From Fragilaria radians (lineage: Eukaryota > Bacillariophyta > Fragilariophyceae > Fragilariales > Fragilariaceae), in the NCBI GenBank assembly GCA_900642245.1, contig CAAAJI010000017.1, positions 269,976 through 333,975 of the forward strand: a DNA stretch of 64,000 bases, in the 5' to 3' direction. Each line of letters begins with the position of its first letter. Position 1 is the stretch's first letter. Shown piece by piece: positions 21,150 to 31,812 of the stretch. Made by a program: the position numbers and the translations under genes. The notes under the pieces were generated by a model that made no database searches, was not told where the DNA came from, and saw nothing but the letters and a program-made list of their open reading frames with translations.

Positions 21150-23205
21150 TCAGATCTTCTTTATATCAATCGTTATCCGGTCAGGAAGGTCAAATGTACC
21201 TTCCAGACTGGAGTCCGCGAGATCCCGTTCAAAAGGACAAATCTCCATCAATGCATAAGTTCCACCGGTTGTTCCTTTTGCCAAATGCCCTGGGTTCACA
21301 ACCATGGTTGAACCACAAATAGGACGAGCAAAACATGTTAGTTTCGAGGGAACAATCAAGAGATCCGGCTTACAGGGCATCCGACAGAAATCTATGTTGC
21401 GAAGATCTAAGTTGATTCCAATCGGGGGAGGGAACAAAGGACAATAGCTTTGCTGCTCCAACATATGTTGAGCGATTCGAGACAAACGAGAGCCGCTTTC
21501 TAAATTTCCATTTGTCTCGTCTGCACTAATTTGGAAAAATACGTCATTCGAAGTGATTCCGATAATTGTTTCATTGATGCGAATTGTGCATGGATTGGAT
21601 ACACAGTGGATTCGACGAGGTCCACCACCTTCGCGTCCAGCAGATTCTACATGTTGCAAGCCTAGAGTCTTAACTTCAATTCCTTCCGCGCCTGGAATAT
21701 TAAGCATCTTTCCAGATTGAAACGAGTCAGCTAGAGGGGCTTGTGGAAAAACCCACTCTGCAACTGCATCATCGACTCCTGGAACGAGAACAAATTGAGT
21801 CTGAAAATCATTTTCGTTTTCATAAAGCTCCTCTAAGAGTGTTGAAATCTTGTTAGCGAAGAAAACTTCATGCGTCACTTGAATCTTTGTGCCATCTTCA
21901 AGCTGTAGTTCCGTTTGTCCCATAGAAATGGGGACAAAAGGACCCATTAGTATCACAACATCTGGCCTCAGTGATCGAATAACCTCTACTAGATCCATTA
22001 GTGGTGCATAATCCATGTTATCAGTTGTCGTGTAAGGGCCACATGCTGACAAAATCTGTAAAGGTAAACCTTCCTGAAGATCAAGATGGTATCGCAGCAG
22101 TTCTTCATCACTTGATTTCATTCGCGCTGGAGGAGTACCAAAAAAGATACGGTTGGGGATCATCATTCTTCCTGTAACATTCATCCCCTCAGCCGCAACA
22201 ATCTGTCCGGGAAAAAATGAATAAGGTATTTTCTGACTGTTCAGAACAGTCAGGTCTAAGTGAATCCTTGTACCATTTGAATAATGTCGTGAGCCTTCGA
22301 TCAACACAGAAGTTTGATTGATCCGTCCCTCATGTGCCTGAAAAGAAAAAAGGAGGTTATGATGATTTGGTTTCTGAGATATGTCAACGACTTGGTGCTC
22401 CCTTACCTCATTGCATATGCGACCAATACACGTCACAACGTCTTGTCGAGGTATTCCAACGGCTTCTAATGGGGCAATATTTTCACCTCCCAAATTAGTT
22501 ATCATATCGTCTGCCATCTGATTTAAAATCTCATCTAAGATTCTAGCGCGATCATCAAGTGTGGTAAACATGTGGCGGAACCGTTTCTTAACATTTGTAG
22601 GAAAATCTATAGAAACGATGCATCGCCTCTTGTCAGATAGAGGAAGTCTTTCCTTAGATTTTAAGGTTTTCTTGGGTCGATAACAGGTAACAACCTTTCC
22701 AACTCCAGTCCGCTCGTCGTATGACGGGTTTTGATAATTTCTTGCTCTTCCTTGGAGGCAGTAAATGACACTCTCTTCGATGCAGAGCTATTTTCGTTCA
22801 ATCTTTGATTCTCACGCGAAGAATCAGATTGTTTCCGCTTTGCATCTGGCGTCACCATCACAAGTCCATGGCGCTTATTCAATCCAGGACGTGTAATGAC
22901 TGCCGTATCATACTCTTTCAATACAAGAGTGCGGTATGACATGAATGATAGATCTGTTAGCTCGGATACTTTGTTGTTGACCGAAAAGGCCTCCCAGCAA
23001 GCCGCCATTTGCATCGGAGACACAGCGATGCTTTTCGATAAAGCAAGACCTGTAAAATAAACGGATGAATGAGGTATCACAGCGATTGGACTAGTTCAAG
23101 TAATGAAAAGTCTAACATACACTTGCTAAGTATCGCATCATCAGATATGGAGAGACCTGCGTTAAGATAAGCGATTCGAAGTGAAGAGAACTCAGATTCC
23201 GACAT
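21150..23205 (-). CDS. POLA2: DNA polymerase alpha subunit B (primase-polymerase complex), with one apparent missing base
   Basis: Three exons read 23205-23121, 23049-22407 and 22337-21150. Intron 1 (23120-23050, 71 nt) has GTATGT...TTTTACAG; intron 2 (22406-22338, 69 nt) has GTAAGG...TTTTCAG. The N-terminal helical domain is in exons 1-2 (SPMQMAACWEAFSVN). After intron 2 comes the OB-fold (GRINQTSVLIEGSRHYSNG, FFPGQIVAAEGMN), then the inactive phosphodiesterase-like domain (LQILSACGPYTT, RPDVVILMGPFVP, FVLVPGVDD). The protein would be about 638 aa, near the usual 600. Exon 2 has a frame break near 22663-22672: one frame ends VIDPRKP-stop while the other continues TLKSKERLPLSDKRRC. One extra A in the AAAA run of the sense strand would join them. 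An E2F-like site lies upstream. Confidence 0.9.
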
Positions 23206-23269
23206 CGGTTTTATTTGACTCTATGACATTCAATTGCTCAAAATGTGCGTAGTATTTATAAACAGGATA

Positions 23270-23279
23270 TTTTGGCGCG
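23270..23279 (-). promoter_or_regulatory. E2F-like site upstream of POLA2
   Basis: TTTTGGCGCG on the + strand, about 65 nt upstream of the POLA2 start codon, fits the E2F/DP consensus TTTSGCGC. Replication genes, including polymerase alpha subunits, are classical E2F targets. Binding is inference. Confidence 0.5.
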
Positions 23280-23364
23280 TGAATGCGATGGCAAATAAAC
23301 AAATATTTGATTTAAGAATTATTGTTGTGAGGATATATATGCTAGTACTTCCCCGAGGACTAAG

Positions 23365-23436
23365 ACCTGGTTAGCTCAGTGGAAGAGCGCACGACTTTTA
23401 ATCGTGTGGTCGTGGGTTCGATCCCCACATCGGGTG
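23365..23436 (+). tRNA. tRNA-Lys (anticodon TTT)
   Basis: The cloverleaf folds by hand: acceptor ACCTGGT/ATCGGGT (with G-T pairs), D arm GCTC-AGTGGAA-GAGC, anticodon arm CACGA-CTTTTAA-TCGTG, T arm GTGGG-TTCGATC-CCCAC, discriminator G. The anticodon TTT is at 23397-23399. Box B is GGTTCGATCC. A T4 run at about 23461 can stop RNA polymerase III. No intron and no encoded CCA. Position 1-72 is A-T rather than the usual G-C. Confidence 0.95.
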
Positions 23437-24419
23437 ACTGGCGGATGTATCGGAGATTCTCTTTTACAGAGAGTGTTATCTACTGTTTGTTAGTTTACGC
23501 TACGAGCAATCTTTTCCTCTGTGGAAAATGTACTGCAGAAAAGTTCACTAATCAATTTCCGATTGCTGATATTTCATTGCTTGAAGAATAAAAGTTAAAG
23601 GATATTTGTTTCGAATTGAAGAGCCATTTTATTTACCACCCTGTTCTCACAGCTGCATGACATATTTTGGCTCTTTGAGATTTAGAGTAGTATGCCTTAG
23701 GAGGTGTACGCTATTTATTTCCAGGAAGTAGTTATTAGTCAAACGCATCCATAACAAAATTTCCCCATCAGTGGAGTATTTAAGTGCTTATATATAAATA
23801 GACATGAACTGGTTTGGAATCTTTTTCCATTAATGCCAGACTGTTTGGTTCCATAAATTCCTGATATAGAGCAATCGATAAAACAATTGCTTTCTCTGAA
23901 ATACAATCAAAATATTCATTTCAGTTTGTAGGCTCATATAATGCCGTTAGCATTTGGGCGCAGTGCTAGCATTCAAGAATATTGGTTTGGTTTATTTGAA
24001 CCAAGGCAGACTTTTAGTAGGGACTCAGCAGTCAATAAAGTACCAAAGCTTTCAGATGAATAGCAAAGGTATCCCAGGCAAGAACTGTATAGGGGCACTG
24101 AGAAACTTCCAATTAAAAGTATCACTTCACACGTACTTGATAACTCAGGTCATTGATCCCCGTAAAATTCCATGAAATCAGCTTATTTTGGTAAAATAAG
24201 GGAAGTGAAAAGGCTGCAAGTCTTGCCTCATCAGTAGTAAACTGACCGCACTCTATATTCCACATGATTAATTTATTCTCAACACTTTGATGCGTCATTC
24301 TGAGTGTCGTCTAGTTTACTGCTGTTACTGGCACCAGCTTCAGCTAGCTGGTGGGATAAAATTCATCATGATTGGCCTTGAAGGCTTTTACTATTTCTGT
24401 ACTGGAGTGGCTTAGTGTG
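23437..24419. other. Intergenic with one short hairpin
   Basis: AT-rich. A perfect 8-bp hairpin, CACCAGCT-TCAGCT-AGCTGGTG, lies at 24331-24352. Small ORFs (for example 23954-24175) lack features. Nothing else recognised. Confidence 0.45.
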
Positions 24420-25110
24420 CTCTATTCTGAGTTGCACAAAGTGAAATTATGATCTGTTTTATCAATTTTTGACTGAACATTGATCTCATCTGTGCCACTG
24501 TCATACCTTAAAGTATAGACTAAAAAGAAATCCATTAATTTTATAACTTTATGTGAAATGAGCAATATCCAGTCTGACATTAATAGATTACACTAAGAGA
24601 TGGATTTGTGTACCAGTGTTGGAGACGTCCAAGACTGCTAGTACAAGTGAGTATAAAGAATCTATATATTCTATGTATTTACACATCTGGGTTTGGGTAG
24701 TAAAGACATTAAATATCCACTTGTATTTATATTAAAGCTAATTAAAAACTAAGGATAGTTTTAAGAAGGATTTTGAGAGAATGAACTAATATCCTAATCA
24801 GGATTCACCAGAAAGTGAGCACGTGCGCCTGAAGGAGGGACGCGACACCTTCACAAGAGGGTGATGTGGAGCGGATGAGATCAATTTTATTCAAAAATAG
24901 ATAATATTGATCATAATTTCACTTTGTGCAACTCAGAATAGAACAGCCACGACGCCCTCTTGTGAAGGTTTTGCGTCACTCATTTAGACTTATGTCCTCA
25001 CTTCTCGGTAAATCTTTATTAGGGGATAAGTTCATTCTCGTACTATCCTATTTAAAACAGTTTTTTTGTTTTAATTAGCCTTAAAATAAATTAAATGGAC
25101 ATTTAATGTA
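24420..25110. repeat. Inverted-repeat (foldback/MITE-like) element
   Basis: TCTATTCTGAGTTGCACAAA... at 24420 is repeated in inverse at 24910-24943; the outer 34 bp match perfectly and the similarity decays over about 85 bp. Together they bound a unit of about 524 bp with no coding capacity. The interior (from about 24631) matches a second locus at 51083-51395. A further inverted copy of the interior block (gagaatgaac..., ttcacaagaggg) follows at about 24950-25110, so the locus is compound. No target-site duplication was identified. Confidence 0.65.
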
Positions 25111-27212
25111 ATGGAAGGTCTAGCATACAAAGCAAATGATCGTCTATTTGCCATTGCTTATGAATAGATGTGAAAATACTTGGAATATCCTTAATCAATA
25201 TAATTGTGCGTACTAGATGTATTGTGTTTTAGGCAAATATGTTTTAGGCAAAATAATTCGTTGCGTAGCCTATTTACTTATCATTCCTCATTTAAATAAT
25301 ATGTCATAAAATGCACAAATTAAAATTGATAAAAGATAAGATTTGACTTCCCCTTGTTCAACATCATGGTTAGCAATTATGTGGGACCAACTAGACCAAT
25401 AAGGACATCAAGAAGCGGAAGAAGGAGGTACCAATATGTATTGGGAATGCATCCAAATCCACGAACACTTTCAAATTAGAGAAGAGAATGGCAGGGAACT
25501 TCATTTCTCTGGAGGGAAAATAGAAAAGACTAAATTCTATGTTGACATTTTACAAAGACAAGATGACAAAGATTGACAACAAGATTATCTGTATGTTGAA
25601 TGAAACTTTAATTAGACGGATTCTAACATCAGAAAACAGAAAATGCATCCATCGATAGGTCATCATTAGTTTTTTTGATAATTCGCTAGTTCTCGAAGAC
25701 AGGTTTCTACCCTAACCATTGACAGTAAAATTCGATGCAGTTATGCTAGATTGATTGTGATTGTGAAGCAATGATCGGGATTTTTTTAAAGTTATAACTT
25801 ACTTTTGAAAAATAAAAATTATTTATTCATAATCTAAATCAATTTTTTATGTAGTACTGTGAGTTTGTCGGCTACAACTGCCAGTAGCTGCGTTGGACAC
25901 TTACTAGGCCTGTGGTACCGACATGCTTTTTCATTAGTAGTGTTGGACAAAAAAGTTAAATTTTTATTCTTACACGCAAGAAATTATTTTGATTTAAATA
26001 ACAATTTTCATCTACACTACTAAAACGTTTCACACTCGATCGTAGCCAAACAGGTTGTCCGATCTATGCGATCGGAACTGAAGATAGCATATCGGAGTAT
26101 CTAATAAATTGTTTAACATGTAGCCATGACGTTGACGGAGTATCTCATTTTAATCACCGAACTGTATATTTGATTGCTACTTGCGTTCTCGAGTGATCTC
26201 AATTACGGCCCAAGATGCCAACCAAGAACTAAGTTTAGACTTAAATCGCTACTACGACTGAGTAGTTGTATCAAGGTAATGCTTCAACCATTGGGTTGTA
26301 CGTAATAGATCCATTCCATATTCACCCAAACTTCTTAACTGGAATTTTGTCAAGACCTTTTGTTGTAAACTAAAGAATACTTGAAATCATTGACCGTACA
26401 AATGCTATTGCATCATTGCAGTCCATAGTGGAAAGCACTTAATAGCAATATTGACCTGCAACTAAAATGAAAAATTTGATCACAACATTGACAATATAAA
26501 TAACTGTATTTCTTTGAATTGGAAAATAACTTTCGTATCTTCAGCTGATAAATTGCATGGTCTAAAGTCTAATTTATAAATGTTTTTTACAACAGGAATC
26601 AAAATGATAAATAATGCTGTTGCAGTTTTTGGATGACTGTTACCATGCTAATACTTCATTGGTTTCAGTTTCTTAAACTTTTACAAGAGAAAAGAACTCA
26701 CAGAATGGAAGTGAACAGAAAAATGGTTTGGAATTCCCATTAATACCAACGTTTCTTGGATCTTTTCAGAACAATTTTGATTTTCCAAGAGAATCAGCAT
26801 CACTTTGACAGTACAATAAAAATAGCAATGATGACTTTTACGACATCAATAACAGAAAACCTAAGAATATGTTAGGTCAAGTGGTAAAACTTAGTTATTG
26901 TATAATGCATTAAATTGTATGACCTGCAAATTCCACGTTCGCAAATAGCAATCACAAAAATTCATCTCATAAATATTTTAAAATTTGTAAACGGAAATTC
27001 AAAGACGCACTATTCTGAATATCCGGGTTTTGGATGTTTTGTAAATTTTACCAAAAATTGCACATTCTTTCCCTTACCCTCATTACAAAACACAATAACA
27101 AAACATCCAAATACATATATTAAAGAATGGTTATTTTCATATTATTTTTTTGGGGGGCAGGCCAGTGCAACGGTCTCGAACTAACGACTTGGTGATTTAC
27201 GAAAAAACAGCA
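25111..27212. other. Intergenic, 2.1 kb, AT-rich
   Basis: No gene seen. A stretch at 26872-26950 has weak box A-like (GGTCAAGTGG) and box B-like (ACGTTCGCAAA) elements but does not fold as a tRNA. Confidence 0.45.
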
Positions 27213-27700
27213 ATGTCATCATTAACTGTTGGCCATGAAAATGATGGCTACAAACATAGCAATGTTACTTCTTTATCGTTTGCTTCAAGACAAAAACGAA
27301 GGTAAATTACAGAAAAGAGTGTTGTCAGTCAAAGGCTCTTGTCAGAGCGTCATGCACAAATTGCGAGGGTCGTTCATCTTTAAATTACGCCAATCGCTCA
27401 AGAGAAACTCCAAACATGTGTGTGTCATGTGGATACCTCTTTTTGCGGGAATAATTCGAGGTATTGTCTCAATGGCTAGGTCTGTATGTATAATGTACAG
27501 GCCTGTTGGTATTCGGATGTTTTGTAGGCCTACAAAACGACCGGAACACTTTGTAAAAAACCCGGAAAACAAAGAGCATTACAAAACATCCGATTTGTAA
27601 TTTGGACGTTTTGCACCACAAAAGGATTAAAATTTCGAAAAAACGTCCATAACCAGGATGTGGACATTTTGTTTTATGGACGTTTTGTGCCACATAAGCA
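27032..27700. repeat. Cluster of GGAYGTTTTGT motifs with a 20-bp palindrome
   Basis: At least seven copies of GGA(C/T)GTTTTGT or its complement occur between 27032 and 27700, in both orientations, overlapping the small-gene candidate. One is part of a perfect 20-bp palindrome, GTTTTGTAGGCCTACAAAAC, at 27519-27538. The rest of the stretch to the MYCBP start (28025) shows no other feature. Confidence 0.5.
27213..27454 (+). CDS. Candidate small zinc-ribbon protein, two exons
   Basis: Not a single open frame. Joining 27213-27301 to 27346-27454 across a 44-nt GTAAAT...CTTGTCAG interval gives 65 aa with a zinc-ribbon-like pair of knuckles: SCTNCEG, then 20-odd residues, then NMCVSCGYLFLRE (C-x2-C...C-x2-C-G). 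The two halves lie in frames that only agree if exactly this interval is removed, and the acceptor is pyrimidine-rich. Against it: 44 nt is shorter than the other introns here (50-73 nt), the acceptor choice is mine, and the locus borders repeat-like DNA. Family not recognised. Confidence 0.4.
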
Positions 27701-28024
27701 CCAGCCTTAGGATCTTTTGTAAAATAATTTGCTCGGCGTAGCAACGCTAGCAACAACTACTAAGTTAGCTTAATTTAAATTTTCCCGAGCTGTTCTTTTT
27801 TCCATTAGGGGTTTCGTTTCGTTTTCTGCAAAGCACGTCATCACGAAGAAAAAACGGTACACCCATTAACAAGGTTGTGAAAACGATACAACAATTCGCC
27901 AAAGTTCCTTTGGAAGTTAATTTTGTATGTCTGTGTGAAATACACATCTAAAAGAAGTGATTGGAATATCCTACTGTTTGTCGTGAATGCTCAAAATTTT
28001 CAATTAAACAAAATTGGCTTCACC

Positions 28025-28489
28025 ATGAACAAGACATTAAGTAACAACAATGGCAACATGTCCTCGGCAGGATCCAGTAATAGCACCTCAATAGGACAAA
28101 ATCATAGTACAAATCCAGCGCATAATAATTCCAGTGCGATGTCTTCTGTTGGTATTAGCAACAACAACAATAGCGCTGTCTCGACTAACGATTCGAAAAA
28201 GGAAGAGTTTCGAAGGTATTTAGAAAAGACGCATGTATTGGATGCTCTAACAAAAGTGTTGGTGGGATTGTATGAAGAACCAGAGCGACCACCCAATGCA
28301 ATCGATTATATTCGGAAATACATGGGTGCTCCTCCCAATATCGACGTGGAAGCCCTCCAAAACGAAAACATGATGTTGCATAAGAAAGTAGAACAGCTTA
28401 CTAGACAATTGGAAGCAGTAACCGCTGCAGCGACAACCGTAGGATCTGCTCCGGTGGCTCATTCCGAAAAGCGACAAAAGGATCCATGA
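28025..28489 (+). CDS. MYCBP: MYCBP/AMY-1-like protein
   Basis: 154 aa from ATG 28025. The frame opens earlier, but this is the ATG closest to the conserved part. Residues 1-58 are low-complexity, rich in Asn, Ser and Gly (disordered). Residues about 59-130 match MYCBP (C-Myc binding protein, AMY-1) closely: EEFRRYLEKTHVLDALTKVL, LYEEPERPPNAIDYIRKYMG, followed by a C-terminal coiled coil (ENMMLHKKVEQLTRQLE). In animals this protein binds Myc, AKAPs and ciliary partners. Myc is absent from algae, so a scaffold or cilium-linked role is more likely; that is inference. The Asn-rich N-terminus is an addition compared with the roughly 103-aa human protein. Confidence 0.9.
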   Translation: MNKTLSNNNGNMSSAGSSNSTSIGQNHSTNPAHNNSSAMSSVGISNNNNSAVSTNDSKKEEFRRYLEKTHVLDALTKVLVGLYEEPERPPNAIDYIRKYMGAPPNIDVEALQNENMMLHKKVEQLTRQLEAVTAAATTVGSAPVAHSEKRQKDP

Positions 28490-28597
28490 AATTTTGATAA
28501 TATGAATTAGGATAGCGAAAGCAAGACATTTCATGGCTACAATGACAACAATTGCTATTTGCAGCTTCTTTTGAATATCATTCACTAATTATAAGAA

Positions 28598-30729
28598 TCA
28601 TGATTTAATTTCCTGAAGTTTTCCTATTTCATCTGTGCTTCCCTTGTCAGGATTAGATGTACTTTCGTTGGCATTGAATTGCCGTTTCCTATGTTCATCC
28701 CAAAATGTCGCATTCCATCGTTCTGGTGATGGCACCTGAATGGAGCGTGTCATGGATGATGATCCAGATGACGACACAACGATAACTTCGAAACATCCTA
28801 TGCATAACTTTGTTTTCAACAGATTTCGAACGGATCTTGGTATACCCTGGACGTATTCAGGTCGACAATATCGGTCATTCACTACTGGATGATACAATAT
28901 GTTACGCAAGGCATAACAAATAGACTCAACCCGAACTCGCGAGCCAGAAGTTACGTCCATCTCTCGGATTTGTAAAGTGGAAAACTCCCAAGAGTCCTCG
29001 TTGGAAGTTTGTTCCAAGCAAGTTATGTGCAGCTTACATTCTGATTTCTCCAAAATAACTTCCGAATTATCATCCATCTTGAGGGGCACATGAATATCTA
29101 TTTCCTTCGCGATGTGGTCTATCGATTCGTTTTCATGACATGCCTTAGGGTAATCTGCTCCCGGTTTGGTACTACGCCATCGCCGAGATGAATCAATAGG
29201 AATAGTGACTATCTGATCTTTCCAAGTAACACGTCCATGCACTAAAGCTGTAAATACCGAGGTAATTTCCCAACTTGATCCGATGGAAGGAAAAGTGGGA
29301 TGTTGCTCTTTACGTCTCGTGAGGACACATAATCCTGAGCATCCAGTATCCAATTTGGATAATAGAATATGAGGGTGGCCCAATTGACATGAAATGACAC
29401 TCTCAAGAGTGCTTTGTGAAAATATTCCTGCAGCTCTCATCCCAACGGGCTTCATTGCCACCACCCATTCATCTTTCTCGCGATGAACCAATGTGACATT
29501 CTCAAGTTGCTTCCGCGAAACGTTATTTGCTAAGGATCTAATCTCGACAACATCTCCAGTACGTAAGATGCGGCTAGAATCACAAACGACTTTTTGATGA
29601 ATCAATATACATCCCTGGGAGATCAATTCTTCTACTTTCTTTTTAGACAAGGTAAGCAATAATTGGAGATATCGGCGGATTCGTTTGCCAGAATCCTCTT
29701 CGGATATTGTATGCATAATTTCGGAATTTCCATCTGATGCAGAAAAGTCTTCGGTGCGTGACATATTCAAAGAGGTAATCTTATTTTTTGGTTTTTTTCT
29801 AGATGGTTCTATCGTCGATTCATTAAGATCGTTTGGAAGCGCGGGATTGCGAAGATGAGACTCAAATTCAGTTTCAGACACAAAATGGTCATCACATATC
29901 GCACAACGGAATTTAAGATTTGGTGCATGTGCTTCAGGAGTTTCATAAATATTTTCTGGAATCACCCTCGCTTTCTCTGCGATGGTTTGAAAGATGAAGT
30001 GTTGAGAATTTTCAACGTTTGGTGATGCTTTCTTATAGGAAGTAGACGTTGCTTTACTATGCGTCCATTGATGCCGATACCCATACTTTCCTAGGAAATG
30101 CTTTGATCCCAGACGCCCATTGCGGAATCTTCGAGGGGCAGGATAGTGAGATTGGACAGGAAGTGGTTCCATAGAAATACACCTGACTCGGCCTTCAGCC
30201 ACGTCGAATGAGGCGGCAAAGATGTTACATACGTTCCGATGCATTCAATATTGGCTCGACTAGCTGCATCCATTAGTCTCCATGTAGTATCCTGTCTGCC
30301 ACATAAGCAAACATGAATATTCGGTATGTTCAATTGTCGTGCTGACCAAAAGTAATGTGTCAAGAGATGAAAATGCCTTCGAGCGTGCAAAGTTTCATTA
30401 TCTCCCTGAAGGGAATCCATTCCCAAATGAGGATGAGAAAACAGAACCCAATCGAATTTTTTCGCTGCGATTGCATCAAACGTCGAAAGCTGTGTTGCAT
30501 CGATCCCAAACAAGATCTCAACATCATTCTCTTTTAATTCCTTCAAAATTTCAGCCGTATTCGGATAGGTTTCAATCAATTCATCCGAAGAATTCAACAA
30601 GGTCGAGGTTGTTACCTCCAGGAGTTGACTGCCGTACGCTCGAATCAGGGATAATGAGAATGATAAATCACCATCACCGACACATAAAATACGAAGCACA
30701 TGGAGATTGTTCCTTTCTTTTACCATCAT
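28598..30729 (-). CDS. Fusion: BMT5-like 25S rRNA (uridine-N3) methyltransferase + S4/RluA-type pseudouridine synthase
   Basis: 693 aa, exons 30729-30233 and 30182-28598. The 50-nt intron (GTATGT...GAGTCAG) reconciles two overlapping frames. Residues 1-205 match the BMT5-like Rossmann domain: ILCVGDGDLSFSLSL, LFGIDATQL, FDWVLFSHPHLG, and its C-terminal RRFRNGRLGSKHFLGKYGY block, which is only continuous after splicing. Residues 259-275 resemble half of a C2H2 finger (C-x2-C-x12-H) with no second His. Residues about 330-385 look like an S4 RNA-binding domain. From about 400 on is an RluA-family synthase with the catalytic Asp motif SKLDTGCSGLCVLTR (D444). Two rRNA/tRNA modification activities in one chain would act on the same or nearby substrates, probably nucleolar; that is inference. 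Confidence 0.85.
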
Positions 30730-31812
30730 CCATTTCTACTCTCCACTCAATAAAAGAAAATTGTTATGGTAAATTGTAGCAGTATCTAGTGTTGTGGGGG
30801 AAATTAGCCCAGGATGAGTGATTTTAACTTTTTAAGGTAAACTAATAATGTTGAAGTAACTTATGGAGAGTTTTCATGCCAGAATTTAAAGCAAGCTCTT
30901 TTTCAAGGACGGAAGAAACTGAGGTGACATCCTGCACACACTGGAGCTGTTAAACAGAAGGAACATATCTTATCTAGTTTCAAAGCAGCAGATCTTTGGA
31001 CATGGCTTCTATGAAGCTTAGATGGAAACTGTACCATGATGAAGGAGTTCATATATATAATCACTGTACTTGGAAGTGTCAGATGTAATCAACTGATTTC
31101 TAATATGGGGTGATTGAATTCTTATTATGACTAGTACTTCCAAAAATGCTCTTTGTTTTCCATATTCACCTCACAATACGTGCCTATCCTCCATCTGTAA
31201 GTGGAGCAAATAGAATACAGCAAACAATTTTGATTGAAGTCTTCATTGATACAAAAATGAATAGCTTTCTCTGGTTACAGTCGTGCAATTAGGGCTGTTT
31301 TGCTAAGTCCACCATTTCTAGTCAGTAATCTGATGATTTACGTTATTTGATACTACATTCAAAGTCACACAAGGGTTTGCACAAGTCTTTGCAATTGATG
31401 GTAAAAAGTCCTCTTTCCACATCACAACAAGTGAAGGAAGAAAAAGCAATAATGCATAATCAGCAATGTAGCATATTGCAATAGTCTTGTTGCAACAAAT
31501 GAAACAAGATAGAGTGCAAGGATATTCGACACTTGCAGCAAGTCAACATTTACCTGCTGTGGAAACTTCAACTTGAATATTTCACGAGCGGAAATAGCTG
31601 CAAAACGTTTGCATGACTTTGATCAAACACTTCAGAGAAGTGTCTACCATAGTATGCATGATATTCGAAGAAAATGTTTAAGTTTTGTCACAATTTCATA
31701 AGGATTTGCTAATCAACACATCCTATGCTAAATACTTGCCTAATGCATGGTAGAATAAGACATAAAAATCCACAAAAAGTTACATTGAAATTCTGAATGA
31801 GGGTCCTCATCA
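30730..31812. other. Intergenic, 1.1 kb
   Basis: AT-rich; no ORF, RNA gene or repeat recognised. It contains the upstream region of the methyltransferase-synthase gene and the 3' flank of the hydroxylase gene. Confidence 0.5.

Noticed and set aside
26872..26950. Possible tRNA or tRNA-derived SINE (GGTCAAGTGG ... ACGTTCGCAAA)
   Set aside because: Box-like strings are present but no cloverleaf folds and box B deviates strongly.
27155..27200. Minus-strand box B-like AGTTCGAGACC
   Set aside because: No matching box A or acceptor stem found.
27229..27600. 123-codon + strand ORF
   Set aside because: Overlaps the zinc-ribbon candidate and the GTTTTG repeat cluster in another frame; composition Arg/Lys/Met-rich without domain signs.
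30183..30244. Frameshift rather than intron in the methyltransferase-synthase gene
   Set aside because: A GTATGT...CAG intron of 50 nt explains the frame change exactly and there is no homopolymer at the site, unlike the two A-run cases.
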